This document shows positions 33,670 through 42,618 of a stretch of DNA of 64,000 nt, in pieces. Position numbers and translations under genes: made by a program. Origin of the DNA: an uncultured Oscillospiraceae bacterium (GTDB lineage: Bacteria; Bacillota; Clostridia; Oscillospirales; Oscillospiraceae); assembly GCA_900754965.1 (NCBI GenBank), contig CAAEEO010000051.1:59613-123612 (forward strand). The letters are read 5' to 3'. The notes below the pieces were generated by a model. The model saw only the letters and a list, made by a program, of their open reading frames with translations. It was not told the DNA's origin and did not search any database. Each line of letters begins with the position of its first letter. Position 1 is the stretch's first letter.

Positions 33670-34320
33670 ATGACTTATCAACTTGCAATATTCGATCTGG
33701 ACGGCACCATTCTGGATACCATTGAAGATTTGGCTGCCGGTGTCAATCACGGACTGATTCAATCCGGTTTTCCCTGCCGGACAGTGGAAGAAATCCGCCG
33801 CTTTGTGGGCAACGGCATCCGCCGGACCATCGAGCAGGCCGTCCCACCCCATACCTGTACCGCCGAAATCGAACGAATCTATGCGGACTTTGCCGCATAC
33901 TATCCTGCCCACTGCGCAGAACGCACCCGCCCCTATCCGGAGCTCCCGGCGCTGATGGAACGGCTCCGCCGTGCCGGAATCGCCGCTGCCGTGGTCACCA
34001 ACAAATCTCAAAACAGCGCGCAAATCCTGTGCGACACCTTCTATCCCGGAGTGTTCACCCCGGTGATTGGCGAACAGCCGGGACACCCCCGGAAACCGGA
34101 CCCCTCCGGTGTGCATTCCGTACTGGATACACTGTCCATCCCCAAACAGCAGGCGGTGTACATCGGGGACTCCGATGTGGACATCGCCACAGCACACAAT
34201 GCCGGACTGCCCTGCATCGGCGTGAGCTGGGGATTCCGGGGCCGGGCCTTTCTGGAGGCCCACGGCGCCGACTTTATCGCAGATACTGCTGACGAACTGG
34301 CCGCATTGCTGCGCCCTTAA
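33670..34320 (+). CDS. HAD-family phosphatase, phosphoglycolate phosphatase-like
   Basis: Cytosolic 216-residue haloacid-dehalogenase hydrolase. Motif I is FDLDGTILDTIEDL (nucleophile D9), motif II is VVTNKSQ, motif III Lys is in GHPRKPDPSG, and motif IV is YIGDSDVDIATAHNAG. The alpha-helical cap (about residues 16-80) fits the Gph/PpaX group. The exact substrate is unknown. It closes the trmO run and ends at a terminator. Confidence 0.88.
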   Translation: MTYQLAIFDLDGTILDTIEDLAAGVNHGLIQSGFPCRTVEEIRRFVGNGIRRTIEQAVPPHTCTAEIERIYADFAAYYPAHCAERTRPYPELPALMERLRRAGIAAAVVTNKSQNSAQILCDTFYPGVFTPVIGEQPGHPRKPDPSGVHSVLDTLSIPKQQAVYIGDSDVDIATAHNAGLPCIGVSWGFRGRAFLEAHGADFIADTADELAALLRP

Positions 34321-34323
34321 AAA

Positions 34324-34368
34324 ACAACTCCCCCGATTTGGAACCGAAATTCCAAACCGGGGGAGTTT
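34324..34368. terminator. Bidirectional terminator
   Basis: Stem AACTCCCCCGATTTGGAA / TTCCAAACCGGGGGAGTT (one mismatch), then TTTT on the plus strand and a T-run on the minus strand. It separates convergent genes. Confidence 0.85.
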
Positions 34369-34391
34369 TCCGTTTTCCACGGGTCTTTTCT

Positions 34392-34973
34392 TCATCCCAG
34401 CACATGGCCAAACACCGGGAACACCAGCACAAACATCGCCACAGCGCACACTGCCTGCACCAACGGCGGGAGCACCCAGATGCCGGAAACACCTCTCCGG
34501 GACAAACCTTCCCGCCGGAACCATTCCAGCAGACTGTTCCCGCCGCTCAGCACCGCAAGTTCCATCACCAATGCCACACGCCAGCGGGGCGTATACAGTT
34601 CCTGCCAGAAGATCATGGCCAGTCCGCCCAAAATAACTGTAAATACGAACAGATTCATCCACAGGAGATATCGTTTCTGTTCTGCGGCAGCGGCATACTC
34701 CTCCAGGGAAATCTCCACAGGCTCATCCTCTCCCTCGGTGACGCGCACATTGTCCCAGCGTGTCTCGCCGAACCCAAGAACTTCGTAGCGTGGCCGGTCA
34801 TAATGCACCCCGCAGCGCAGGCTCTGTCCCGTTTTTTCAAAGCGTGCCACGCACAGTCCCAACACGGATATCGGATAAAATTCCCGGAACCGCAATCCTC
34901 TGGCCCCCTGTTTTTGGAACCACTGAGAAAGCTTTTCCAGTTCATAAAATGGATACGGCACCAGTCGCAGCAT
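34392..34973 (-). CDS. DUF2812-like membrane protein
   Basis: A 193-residue protein with a soluble N-terminal domain of about 95 residues (FYELEKLSQWFQKQGARGLRF resembles the DUF2812 motif of membrane-associated proteins often paired with PadR regulators) and three C-terminal hydrophobic segments. The family call is tentative, and no PadR gene is adjacent. The ATG at 34973 follows a G-rich site (AGGGGGG). Confidence 0.55.
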   Translation of the reverse strand: MLRLVPYPFYELEKLSQWFQKQGARGLRFREFYPISVLGLCVARFEKTGQSLRCGVHYDRPRYEVLGFGETRWDNVRVTEGEDEPVEISLEEYAAAAEQKRYLLWMNLFVFTVILGGLAMIFWQELYTPRWRVALVMELAVLSGGNSLLEWFRREGLSRRGVSGIWVLPPLVQAVCAVAMFVLVFPVFGHVLG

Positions 34974-35052
34974 TTCAGTCCCCCCTATCCTGTTTCCTTG
35001 TGAAAAGTATAACATTTTTTGCAAGCCTGCAAGTCTTTTTTCCGGACATCCC

Positions 35053-36213
35053 TCATGGAGGCGACAGCTGTTTTCGTTCGGAGACTTTCAGCGGTGACTG
35101 AAACGCTTTCCAACAGCGTTCCACCACCTCGCCCCGCTCTTCTCCCAAAACAGAATTTTCCTTCAGCAGTTTCAGCAGCCGCTCCCCCAACCGGAAGTTT
35201 CTTTTTGCGCCGCACATCCCCAGGACATCTTCCTGAAAGTCTACCGCGCCTGACTCCTGAAACAGCAGCCGGGCCAGTTCCTCATCTTTCTCCAGCAGCT
35301 CGATCAATTCGTCTTTCCACTCACGCATCAGAACGCAGCTTGTGATCCAGTCCATCAGTTCCGCTCCAGTCTCCGCGTCCTGCAAACAGGCTCTTGCCGT
35401 TTCCAGTACATCCCGCCACATTCTCAGCGACAAACTCTGATCCCGCTCTGCAACCTCTTCCAGCAGATCCAATACATCCATCTCCGAAAATTCTTCTGCG
35501 GAAAACCACTGAAACAGTTCAGGAAAATCCGCCAGGATCAGGCACATCAGCGCCCAATACCACTCCTCGGGGTCCTCCCGGATCGTATCAGCCACCCGTT
35601 GTCTGGGAATGTGCCGATAGGCATACGCCCGCCAACAGGTCTCCAAAAGCGCCTCGCTCTCCTCCCAGGGATTGCAGTCCGTATCCCAGAATCCGTAGCG
35701 TAGGATATCCATTTCATTCAGGAAGTCCCGCAACGCCTCCGGCAGCATCCCCTGGGGCGGCTGCCATTCCATCTGTGAGATCTGCTCCGTCCAAAAAGAC
35801 CCTATTGCGTCCCTCTCGATTTGAAACTGCTCCCGAAACAGAGCCTCTCCCTGCCGCGCCGCCGACAAAATCCGCTCTGCGGAATACCCCGGATGCTCCC
35901 GGCAGAATTTTTTCAGTCCCGCCAGGTTCTCCTCCGTCTGATTGCCGATGGGCGTGAAAATCTTGCTCAGGCAATGCTCCAACATCCGGTGAGAAAGTTC
36001 TTCCCCCTGTTTTCCGGGAGACAGGCGCCGCAGATGCTCGTCCAGACTTTGAAATTTTTCCTCCACACGCTCGTACGCAGTCTTTGGCTCTTCCCAATTA
36101 GAAATGCGCAGAAACCCCTCGTCCCCGCAAAAACCGCAGCTGAATTTATAGCGATCTCCACCGCAGTGATACACACTGGCACGGTCGCCGCAGGTTGGGC
36201 ACCGAATAAACAT
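35053..36213 (-). CDS. Zinc-ribbon protein of unknown function
   Basis: A 386-residue soluble protein. The N-terminus holds a four-Cys zinc ribbon (CPTCGD near residue 5 and CGFCGD near residue 26). The rest is mostly helical, acidic and rich in Leu and Glu, with no signal peptide or membrane segment. I recognise no family. The layout suggests a nucleic-acid or protein-binding adaptor, but that is a guess. It is monocistronic or paired with the DUF2812-like gene downstream. Confidence 0.7.
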   Translation of the reverse strand: MFIRCPTCGDRASVYHCGGDRYKFSCGFCGDEGFLRISNWEEPKTAYERVEEKFQSLDEHLRRLSPGKQGEELSHRMLEHCLSKIFTPIGNQTEENLAGLKKFCREHPGYSAERILSAARQGEALFREQFQIERDAIGSFWTEQISQMEWQPPQGMLPEALRDFLNEMDILRYGFWDTDCNPWEESEALLETCWRAYAYRHIPRQRVADTIREDPEEWYWALMCLILADFPELFQWFSAEEFSEMDVLDLLEEVAERDQSLSLRMWRDVLETARACLQDAETGAELMDWITSCVLMREWKDELIELLEKDEELARLLFQESGAVDFQEDVLGMCGAKRNFRLGERLLKLLKENSVLGEERGEVVERCWKAFQSPLKVSERKQLSPP

Positions 36214-36417
36214 CCCGCTCCCTCCTTTTCTGTTTCCAGTGTATCACGAAGAAAATCCGGCGTAAAGTCCCACAGTCCGGCGCTTTCATTTTTTGGGGAG
36301 CATAGCAGAAGAACAGCCGAAGGCCCGGAAATTCCCGAGCCTCCGGCTGTTCTGTTTTTTCCCGACATCTTCCAAAGAAGAACTCCACAGTGGACTGCCG
36401 GTTCCGGAGTGTTGGCC

Positions 36418-36954
36418 TTACTCAGCCGTTGTCGTTTCCTGTTTCATCACGCTTTTGACCGCCAATGCGCGGGCCGGTTTCATCAGCAGAATGCATACGC
36501 CATTGAAAACCAGAGATCCCACAATAAAGGTTCCAAAATACAGAGGAATGTTCTCCGCAAACGCAGTCGTATCGATGCAGGCACAAGTCAGATAGGCAAA
36601 CCCTACATTGTTGAGTACCTTAGGGGCATACGGATGGAGCACGATCAAAATGAACAGCACCACAGCCAACGGCAGCAGGAACCCAAACAGACTGCCCAGC
36701 ACCGGCGTCAGCGCAGTGATCGCCAACAGAGCACACACTGTGAGGATCAGGCCCACCAGGCCACCCAGTTCCACAGAGATAAATCGCTCATTCACCGTTC
36801 CCTCTTCCATGGTGAACATCATGATATTGCTGATAAAGATCAGCCAGCTATACTGGAATTCGATCACATGCAAGATCCCGTTCGCCACCAGGATCCAGAC
36901 CAGGAGCATCAGGCGGAAATACAGCAAAAACTTTTTCGTCACTTTCTCTTCCAT
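36418..36954 (-). CDS. Small integral membrane protein in the OYE-SDR operon
   Basis: A 178-residue protein with five or six hydrophobic segments (about residues 10-26, 36-48, 62-84, 86-107, 118-133, 138-160) and polar ends. I recognise no family. It is the last gene of the OYE-SDR-SDR operon, 34 bases after the second dehydrogenase, with AGGAGGAA before its ATG. It could move the substrate or product of that pathway, but this is only inferred from position. Confidence 0.7.
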   Translation of the reverse strand: MEEKVTKKFLLYFRLMLLVWILVANGILHVIEFQYSWLIFISNIMMFTMEEGTVNERFISVELGGLVGLILTVCALLAITALTPVLGSLFGFLLPLAVVLFILIVLHPYAPKVLNNVGFAYLTCACIDTTAFAENIPLYFGTFIVGSLVFNGVCILLMKPARALAVKSVMKQETTTAE

Positions 36955-36988
36955 TCCACATTCCTCCTTGTTGAACGATTCCGGTCGA

Positions 36989-37849
36989 TCAATTCATGGT
37001 GTAAAAATCGACAGGACGAACCTTCTCTGCCTCAAACACGCCCTGTTCGCACAGCAAACGCTCGTACTTCGGGCTGTCCAGTACATAGAACTGCTCTTTC
37101 TCCAAAGCCGTGAACACCGTCTCTACCGCCGTATCCAAAGGCGCACCATTGGTCAGCAGCATCTTATTGAATTCGACCATTTTGCCATAATCTTCTGTAT
37201 GGTAATATGCCTCATCCTCCTGAATGGCGTAACGCTCAGGGCGATGCCGGTCTGTCAGATGCATTTCCGTCTGCACATAACCCGGGCAGAAGATCGACAC
37301 ATCAATGTCCGCACCCTCTGCTTTCAGCTGTTTATACAGGCACTCTGACAGCGCCACTGCGGCATGTTTGGAACTGAAATACGCGGGAGCGCCATTCATG
37401 GAGATCAGTCCTGCGATGGAGCAGACATTCAAAATCTGGCAATGGGTGTTCTGTTTCCGCATCTGGGGCAGGAATTTCTGCATCATAAACCAGTGAGAGA
37501 ATACATTGGTCTCAAAGACCCAGCGCAGATCCTTTTCCGGGATATGCTCCACATCGGACAGTGCAGACACGCCGGCGTCATTGACCAGCACATCACAGCC
37601 GCCGAATTCTGCCATCACAGCATCCAGGATCTTGCCGCACTCCTCCAACAGGCTCACATCTGCCTGGAGCGCAAAGGATTTGCGGCCCATAGCCCGGATC
37701 TCCGCTGCCACAGCCTCTGCCTCGTCTCCGTGAATATCTACCACGGCCACATGGGCGCCTCGCTTGGCAAATCCCAGAGCCAATGCCTTTCCGATGCCGT
37801 TGGCACCGCCGGTAACGACCACTCTTTCATTTTCATACTGTGTAAACAT
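36989..37849 (-). CDS. Short-chain dehydrogenase/reductase (paralogue 1)
   Basis: NAD(P)-dependent oxidoreductase of 286 residues. The cofactor loop is TGGANGIG (residues 13-20), an acidic D38 after strand 2 (VVDIHG) favours NAD(H), and the catalytic set is S144, Y157 and K161 (YFSSK). It closely resembles the adjacent upstream SDR, including a shared C-terminal stretch H-L-x-D-x-HRPERYA. Substrate is unknown; steroid, bile-acid or other alicyclic alcohols are possible in this gene context. Confidence 0.88.
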   Translation of the reverse strand: MFTQYENERVVVTGGANGIGKALALGFAKRGAHVAVVDIHGDEAEAVAAEIRAMGRKSFALQADVSLLEECGKILDAVMAEFGGCDVLVNDAGVSALSDVEHIPEKDLRWVFETNVFSHWFMMQKFLPQMRKQNTHCQILNVCSIAGLISMNGAPAYFSSKHAAVALSECLYKQLKAEGADIDVSIFCPGYVQTEMHLTDRHRPERYAIQEDEAYYHTEDYGKMVEFNKMLLTNGAPLDTAVETVFTALEKEQFYVLDSPKYERLLCEQGVFEAEKVRPVDFYTMN

Positions 37850-37918
37850 GTTTCTTCCTCCTTTTCGTAGCCTTTCCCCGTCCGCCCCCTGTTTCAGGGA
37901 GCGGACGGCAACATTTCA

Positions 37919-38758
37919 TCAGGTCTGGGGATTGATGCCGATGGCCATACGCTGCACTCTCGGCTGAGCCACCACCTGGGATTCGGGGTGGGTGAAAATG
38001 TAGAACTTTTCGTCCTCGATGGCCGTGAACACACATTCGCCCACATACCAGTCGGGAATTCCGCTCATCACGCCCCGTTCAGAGCGGATCTGACCTGCTT
38101 TATACTCTTCACTGGTGTAGTAGGGATCATCGCCCATGGCGTAACGCTCCGGACGGTGGAGATCCGCCAAATGAATCGTCGTCTTCACATAGGCGGGAAC
38201 CAGGCAGTGGATGTTGATGGGATATCCATTTTCCTTCATGGCAATGTAAACGCTTTCCGATGCCGCCACGCCCGCCGCTTTGGTAGCATGGTACATGGTG
38301 GCTTTGCCGGAGGTCATCAGACCTGCTGTGGATTCCACATTCACGATCTCACAGGGGGTTCCCTGGGCGATCATCTGGGGCAGGAACACCTTCATGCCGT
38401 ACAGATGACTCAGGAAGTTCAGCTCCGTGATCCAGTCAATATCCTGCTTGGGAACTTTCCAGATGGCGCCGGACACTGCACAGCCAGCATTGTTCACCAG
38501 AATATCCACTCGTCCGAAACTGTCCAGGGTCAGTTTCAGCAGCGCCTCGATATTTTCATACAGGGAAATGTCTGCGTGCTGTCCCACGCACTCGGCGCCC
38601 ATGTTCCGAATCTCTTCGCAGGTCTTTTCCAGCTGCTCGCCGTCAATATCATTGAGAACGATCTTCATGCCCCGCTTGGCGCCTTCCACCGCAATGGCGC
38701 GGCCGATGCCTCGGGAACCGCCGGTAACTACAAGAACTTTATCTTTAAATTCCTTCAT
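37919..38758 (-). CDS. Short-chain dehydrogenase/reductase (paralogue 2)
   Basis: A 279-residue NAD(P)-dependent oxidoreductase with TGGSRGIG (residues 12-19), D37 after strand 2, and the catalytic set S143, Y156 and K160 (YHATK). It shares with the next gene the segments FLPQM, AGL, HRPERYA and the overall length, so the pair looks like a tandem duplication that has diverged. The ATG at 38758 has AAGGAG eight bases upstream; the in-frame ATG at 38767 does not. It follows the OYE gene by 24 bases. Confidence 0.88.
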   Translation of the reverse strand: MKEFKDKVLVVTGGSRGIGRAIAVEGAKRGMKIVLNDIDGEQLEKTCEEIRNMGAECVGQHADISLYENIEALLKLTLDSFGRVDILVNNAGCAVSGAIWKVPKQDIDWITELNFLSHLYGMKVFLPQMIAQGTPCEIVNVESTAGLMTSGKATMYHATKAAGVAASESVYIAMKENGYPINIHCLVPAYVKTTIHLADLHRPERYAMGDDPYYTSEEYKAGQIRSERGVMSGIPDWYVGECVFTAIEDEKFYIFTHPESQVVAQPRVQRMAIGINPQT

Positions 38759-38782
38759 TGTGCACACTCCTTCCTCGATCCA

Positions 38783-40720
38783 TTAAAATACGAACGCTTT
38801 GGCATAGCCGGAATTGGTGGCGTCTGCAATGTTGCCGGGATCCGATGTATCGCCTACCACAGCGACCCGGTCAAAGGCCGCCTCAAATTCCTCTGCCAGC
38901 GCCTCATTGGGATGCACGCCCATGGCAATGACGCAGGCATCCGCAGGAACATCAATATCAAATCCGCTGGCCAGACTGTTAACGACCACAGCGCCGTCTT
39001 TCACGCCCTTGAACAGATGACTGGTCATGATGTGACCGCCGTCCTTGGCGATATTTTCCAAGATCGCATTGGTCACGCTTCGGTACATGGCCGTTCCCAC
39101 TGCAGGAGCCATCTCGATGACCGTCACTTCGTTGCCCTGTGCACCCAGGAACTCCGCAGTTTCCAGACCGGTCAGGCCGCCGCCGATGACGGCGATCTTC
39201 TTTCCGGTGTACTCCACCTGCCGGGTCAGGACCTGTTCAAAGGACACGGCTTTCTCAATGCCGGGAACCGGCGGGCAGATCTTGATGCCGCCTGCTGCCA
39301 CAATCACACCGACTGCACCGATCTCTTTGGCCGCCTCCACTGTGCCGGGAGTATTCAGCCGGATCTCCACACCGTAATCCTGTGCCTCCAGACCCAGAGT
39401 TTCGATAAATTCTGCAATCAGTTCCTTGCAGGGAGGCTGAGAGGCCAGTTTCATGGAACCGCCGATCGAATCCGATTTTTCAAAGACCACGGGTTTGAAT
39501 CCCCGCTTGGCCAGAACGATGGCCGCCTGCAGACCGGCAGGTCCGGCACCGATCACCGCCACGGTCTGTCCGTCGCCGTTTTTCACCAGTTTGTCGTCGC
39601 CGCGATACGTCTCTCTGCCCAGCAGGGGGTTCACCGCACATTCGATGGCACGACCGGCACCGGCCTGCTTAAAGCAGTTCAGGCAGCCGATGCACTTGCG
39701 AATGCGGGCATCGTCGCCCCGCTTGGCCTTGTTGGAGAACTCCGGATCGCACAGGTTGCCGCGGGCAATGGCCACGAAGTCGGAAACGCCCTCCTCCAGC
39801 AACTGCTCTGCAAAAGCGGGATGTTTCACGGTGTTGACCGCGATCACGGGGATATGTACGCATTCCTTGATTCCCTTGGCCAGGTGTTTCTTCCAGCCTT
39901 CCGGATAAGTATACGGTTCAATGATCGACCAGCCGGATTCATAGCTGCCGCTGGAAATATTCAGGCAGGCAACACCCAGGCTCTCCAGATACCGTGCCAC
40001 ATGCTGGCACTCTGCCTCATCCATACCATCTTCCCAGAAGTCCGTGCCATCCATACGAACAGAGATGGGGAAGTCCGGACCGCAGGCAAATCGGATGCTG
40101 ACAATAATCTCTGTAATGAACCGCATCCGGTTGAAGAAGTCTCCGCCGTACTGATCCGTTCTGTGGTTGGTGTGGGGAGACATAAACTGGTTGATCAGAT
40201 ATCCGTGTGCCGCATGAAGTTCCACGCCGTCAAAACCGGCAGTCTTGGCGATGATAGCACCCTTGACAAAGTTCTGCACCATAGCCCCCACTTCTGCAGT
40301 GCTCATCTCTTTCGGCGTCACGCCCACAAGCTGACATGCCACCGGAGACGGAGCGATCAGCGGATTACCGTGAAGAGTGCTGGGAAATGCTTCGTTGCCG
40401 GGGTGATGGAGCTGCAGGAACATTTTGGTGCCGTAGGCATGAATTCGATCCACCATGCGGGTAAAGCTTGGAATCACATCCATATCCGTTGCCCGCAGCT
40501 GGCAGGGCTGTGCCACGCCGGACAGCTCATCCACACGGCAGACCTCCGTGATGATCAGGCCCACGCCGCCTTTGGCGCGTTCCTCATAGTAGCGAATAAT
40601 CTCTTCAGAGGCTTCGCCGGATGCGGCGGCAAAGCCGGTGCCCATAGGGGGCATCACAATGCGGTTTTTCAGAGTGAGCTTTCCGATCTTGCCCTTCTCA
40701 AAAAGTTTTTCGTACTTCAT
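38783..40720 (-). CDS. Fe-S flavin ene-reductase (old yellow enzyme / 2,4-dienoyl-CoA reductase family)
   Basis: A 645-residue flavoprotein that probably reduces an activated C=C bond. The N-terminal TIM barrel binds FMN (KNRIVMPPMGTGF; HAAHGYLINQFMSPHTNHRTDQYGG). Cysteines 343, 346, 349 and 361 form the CX2CX2CX11C 4Fe-4S motif. The C-terminal half has an FAD loop (VAVIGAGPAGLQAAI) and an NAD(P)H loop (IAVIGGGLTGLETAEF). This is the architecture of dienoyl-CoA reductase, trimethylamine dehydrogenase and BaiCD/BaiH. First gene of the operon; AGGAGG precedes the ATG. Confidence 0.92.
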   Translation of the reverse strand: MKYEKLFEKGKIGKLTLKNRIVMPPMGTGFAAASGEASEEIIRYYEERAKGGVGLIITEVCRVDELSGVAQPCQLRATDMDVIPSFTRMVDRIHAYGTKMFLQLHHPGNEAFPSTLHGNPLIAPSPVACQLVGVTPKEMSTAEVGAMVQNFVKGAIIAKTAGFDGVELHAAHGYLINQFMSPHTNHRTDQYGGDFFNRMRFITEIIVSIRFACGPDFPISVRMDGTDFWEDGMDEAECQHVARYLESLGVACLNISSGSYESGWSIIEPYTYPEGWKKHLAKGIKECVHIPVIAVNTVKHPAFAEQLLEEGVSDFVAIARGNLCDPEFSNKAKRGDDARIRKCIGCLNCFKQAGAGRAIECAVNPLLGRETYRGDDKLVKNGDGQTVAVIGAGPAGLQAAIVLAKRGFKPVVFEKSDSIGGSMKLASQPPCKELIAEFIETLGLEAQDYGVEIRLNTPGTVEAAKEIGAVGVIVAAGGIKICPPVPGIEKAVSFEQVLTRQVEYTGKKIAVIGGGLTGLETAEFLGAQGNEVTVIEMAPAVGTAMYRSVTNAILENIAKDGGHIMTSHLFKGVKDGAVVVNSLASGFDIDVPADACVIAMGVHPNEALAEEFEAAFDRVAVVGDTSDPGNIADATNSGYAKAFVF

Positions 40721-40968
40721 ACAGAAACCTCCTGATTTTCATTTATCTTACACGCCAGAGTGGAAATCGAGACGCTCCGGATCGCCCTCGATTTTCTCTG
40801 TCACACAGTGTTCCCTGAATCTGAAATAACTGTACCACGGATTTGTGATTTTGTTAACGTGCACGCAGACAAAAAACTGTGTCCTGTATTGTGCGCGACG
40901 CCCAATCTTTTCATTCCCCTTGCTTTTTTTAGGCATATCGCATAATATTGTGATTGAGGTGACAATCT
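40721..40968. promoter_or_regulatory. Divergent control region of the OYE-SDR operon and PucR-type gene
   Basis: A 248-bp gap without genes. Rightward TTGCTT (40920-40925), a 17-base spacer and TAATAT (40943-40948) form a promoter for the regulator gene. No convincing leftward promoter was found; it is probably activator-dependent. Confidence 0.6.
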
Positions 40969-42537
40969 ATGATGTTCCTGGATTTTGTTTCTGAATTAAG
41001 CAACAAGTATCATATTATCAAGACACATACCTACGATAATCGTCAAGTTTACAGTATCGAGGATCTATTAGAATCCAACCCTACCCATCCCCCAAAACCG
41101 GATGTCGTCTATTTTGTCTACGATTTGTCATTGGTGCACAACAGAAAATTGCCCGGTAATTTGATTTTTTGCGGAGATGCCACCCATGAATCTGAGCAGC
41201 TGATCGCCAACGCCATTCAAATCGACATCGCCGATATGAGCAGTTTCATTTCCGATGCCAGTATCATTCTCCACTCCAACTATAAAATGCAGGACATTTA
41301 TATCCAGATGATGGATGCGATCGTGCGCGGAAAAGGGATCAGCGGAATGTTGGAAAATATCGGAACGACGCTGAACACCTCCGTAGTCATCATTGATATG
41401 TCCGGGAAGATCCTCTCCTATTCCAAACCCTTCAAAGTGGAAGAACCAATATGGAATGACAGTATTCTGAAGGGATACTGTCCGCCGTTTTTCATTGAAC
41501 ACATTCGTGATGTGAAGTCCCAGCATGACAGCGAATCGGGGGATGGGCCATTTCTGCGCAATTGTATCGACAACCACCTGTTTTATCTTTCCAACCGCAT
41601 CATTTTGCACGGTGAGCTGTACGGATATGTGTTCATGATCCAGTCCGAGGACAATTTTGATCCCCTGTGCTACAGCGTGCTGCCCATGATCACCCGCATG
41701 GTATCCGACATTATTCTGCAAGGCAAGGACATCAACGCTGTCCGCACCAGAGTCGTCTCAGATTTCATGACCGACCTGCTCAACGGAATCCCCCTGGAGC
41801 AGATCCAGGCCAGAATCGATGCAGCGCAGATCGAATTTCCCAAATGTATGGTCCTTGCACTCCTGAAACCGCTGTATTTTTCCACGGAATCCCATATTCG
41901 GCAAAAACTCTGCCCCAAATTCCAAGAAGTATTCCCCGCTGTACAGCCCATCTGTTATGAGAACTCTATCGTTTCCCTCATCCCGCTGCCGGAAAATATG
42001 CTGGAACTCCAAGCCGATGTACTGCAGGCTCTCCAGACATTCTGCACGGAAAATGATTTGATCGCCGGACTGAGTAATCCGTATTCCAAAATCAGCAACA
42101 CCCGTTCCTGCTATCAGCAAGCCAAAAAAGCTCTCCGCTCCGCATCCATCCTGGAGATCTCAGGTACGGTCTTCCCTTATCGGGACTATGCGTTTTATGA
42201 TCTGGCCGATCTGCAAAGCGACCTTCAGCAGCTGGATCTGTGCTGCCACCCGGTACTGAGTATTCTCCGAAAATACGACCATGCCAACGGGACACAACTC
42301 TACAAAACCCTGGAGACCCTCACCTACTGCGGATTCAACAACCATCAGACCGCATCGGAACTGTTTCTGCACCGCAACACCCTCAGTTACCGGCTGCAAA
42401 AGATCAATTCTCTGACCGGTCTGGATTTTGAAGACCCGGATGTCCGGTTCGAGCTGCAGTATTCCTTTCGACTGGCCCGGTACATCTTCCATGCCAATCA
42501 AAAACGCTCCATCACAGGACTGGCCAGTGACAGATGA
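40969..42537 (+). CDS. PucR/CdaR-type transcriptional regulator
   Basis: A 522-residue regulator with a helix-turn-helix of the PucR C-terminal family at about residues 445-490 (GFNNHQTASELFLHRNTLSYRLQKI), a GGDEF-like central domain, and an N-terminal sensing region (about residues 1-260). Proteins of this group usually activate catabolic genes in response to their substrate. It is divergent from the OYE-SDR operon and is its most likely regulator. GAGGTGACAATCT precedes the ATG. Confidence 0.88.
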   Translation: MMFLDFVSELSNKYHIIKTHTYDNRQVYSIEDLLESNPTHPPKPDVVYFVYDLSLVHNRKLPGNLIFCGDATHESEQLIANAIQIDIADMSSFISDASIILHSNYKMQDIYIQMMDAIVRGKGISGMLENIGTTLNTSVVIIDMSGKILSYSKPFKVEEPIWNDSILKGYCPPFFIEHIRDVKSQHDSESGDGPFLRNCIDNHLFYLSNRIILHGELYGYVFMIQSEDNFDPLCYSVLPMITRMVSDIILQGKDINAVRTRVVSDFMTDLLNGIPLEQIQARIDAAQIEFPKCMVLALLKPLYFSTESHIRQKLCPKFQEVFPAVQPICYENSIVSLIPLPENMLELQADVLQALQTFCTENDLIAGLSNPYSKISNTRSCYQQAKKALRSASILEISGTVFPYRDYAFYDLADLQSDLQQLDLCCHPVLSILRKYDHANGTQLYKTLETLTYCGFNNHQTASELFLHRNTLSYRLQKINSLTGLDFEDPDVRFELQYSFRLARYIFHANQKRSITGLASDR

Positions 42538-42561
42538 GCCGTCAATCAAAAAGTACAGAGA

Positions 42562-42590
42562 TTGACTTTTTCCGCCCCAGGTGCTTTAAT
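42562..42590 (+). promoter_or_regulatory. Promoter of the 133-residue membrane protein gene
   Basis: TTGACT (42562-42567), a 17-base spacer and TTTAAT (42585-42590). Confidence 0.55.
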
Positions 42591-42618
42591 GGTGTCAGTA
42601 TCAATGGGAGGCGTTTTC

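Noticed and set aside
36305..36352. Hairpin AACAGCCG/CGGCTGTT between two minus-strand genes as terminator
   Set aside because: The T-run is on the plus strand, where no gene precedes it; on the minus strand the tail is not U-rich, so I did not list it as a terminator.
37988..40735. A 915-codon frame opposite the SDR and OYE genes
   Set aside because: It spans several real genes on the other strand and has no domain or start signal.
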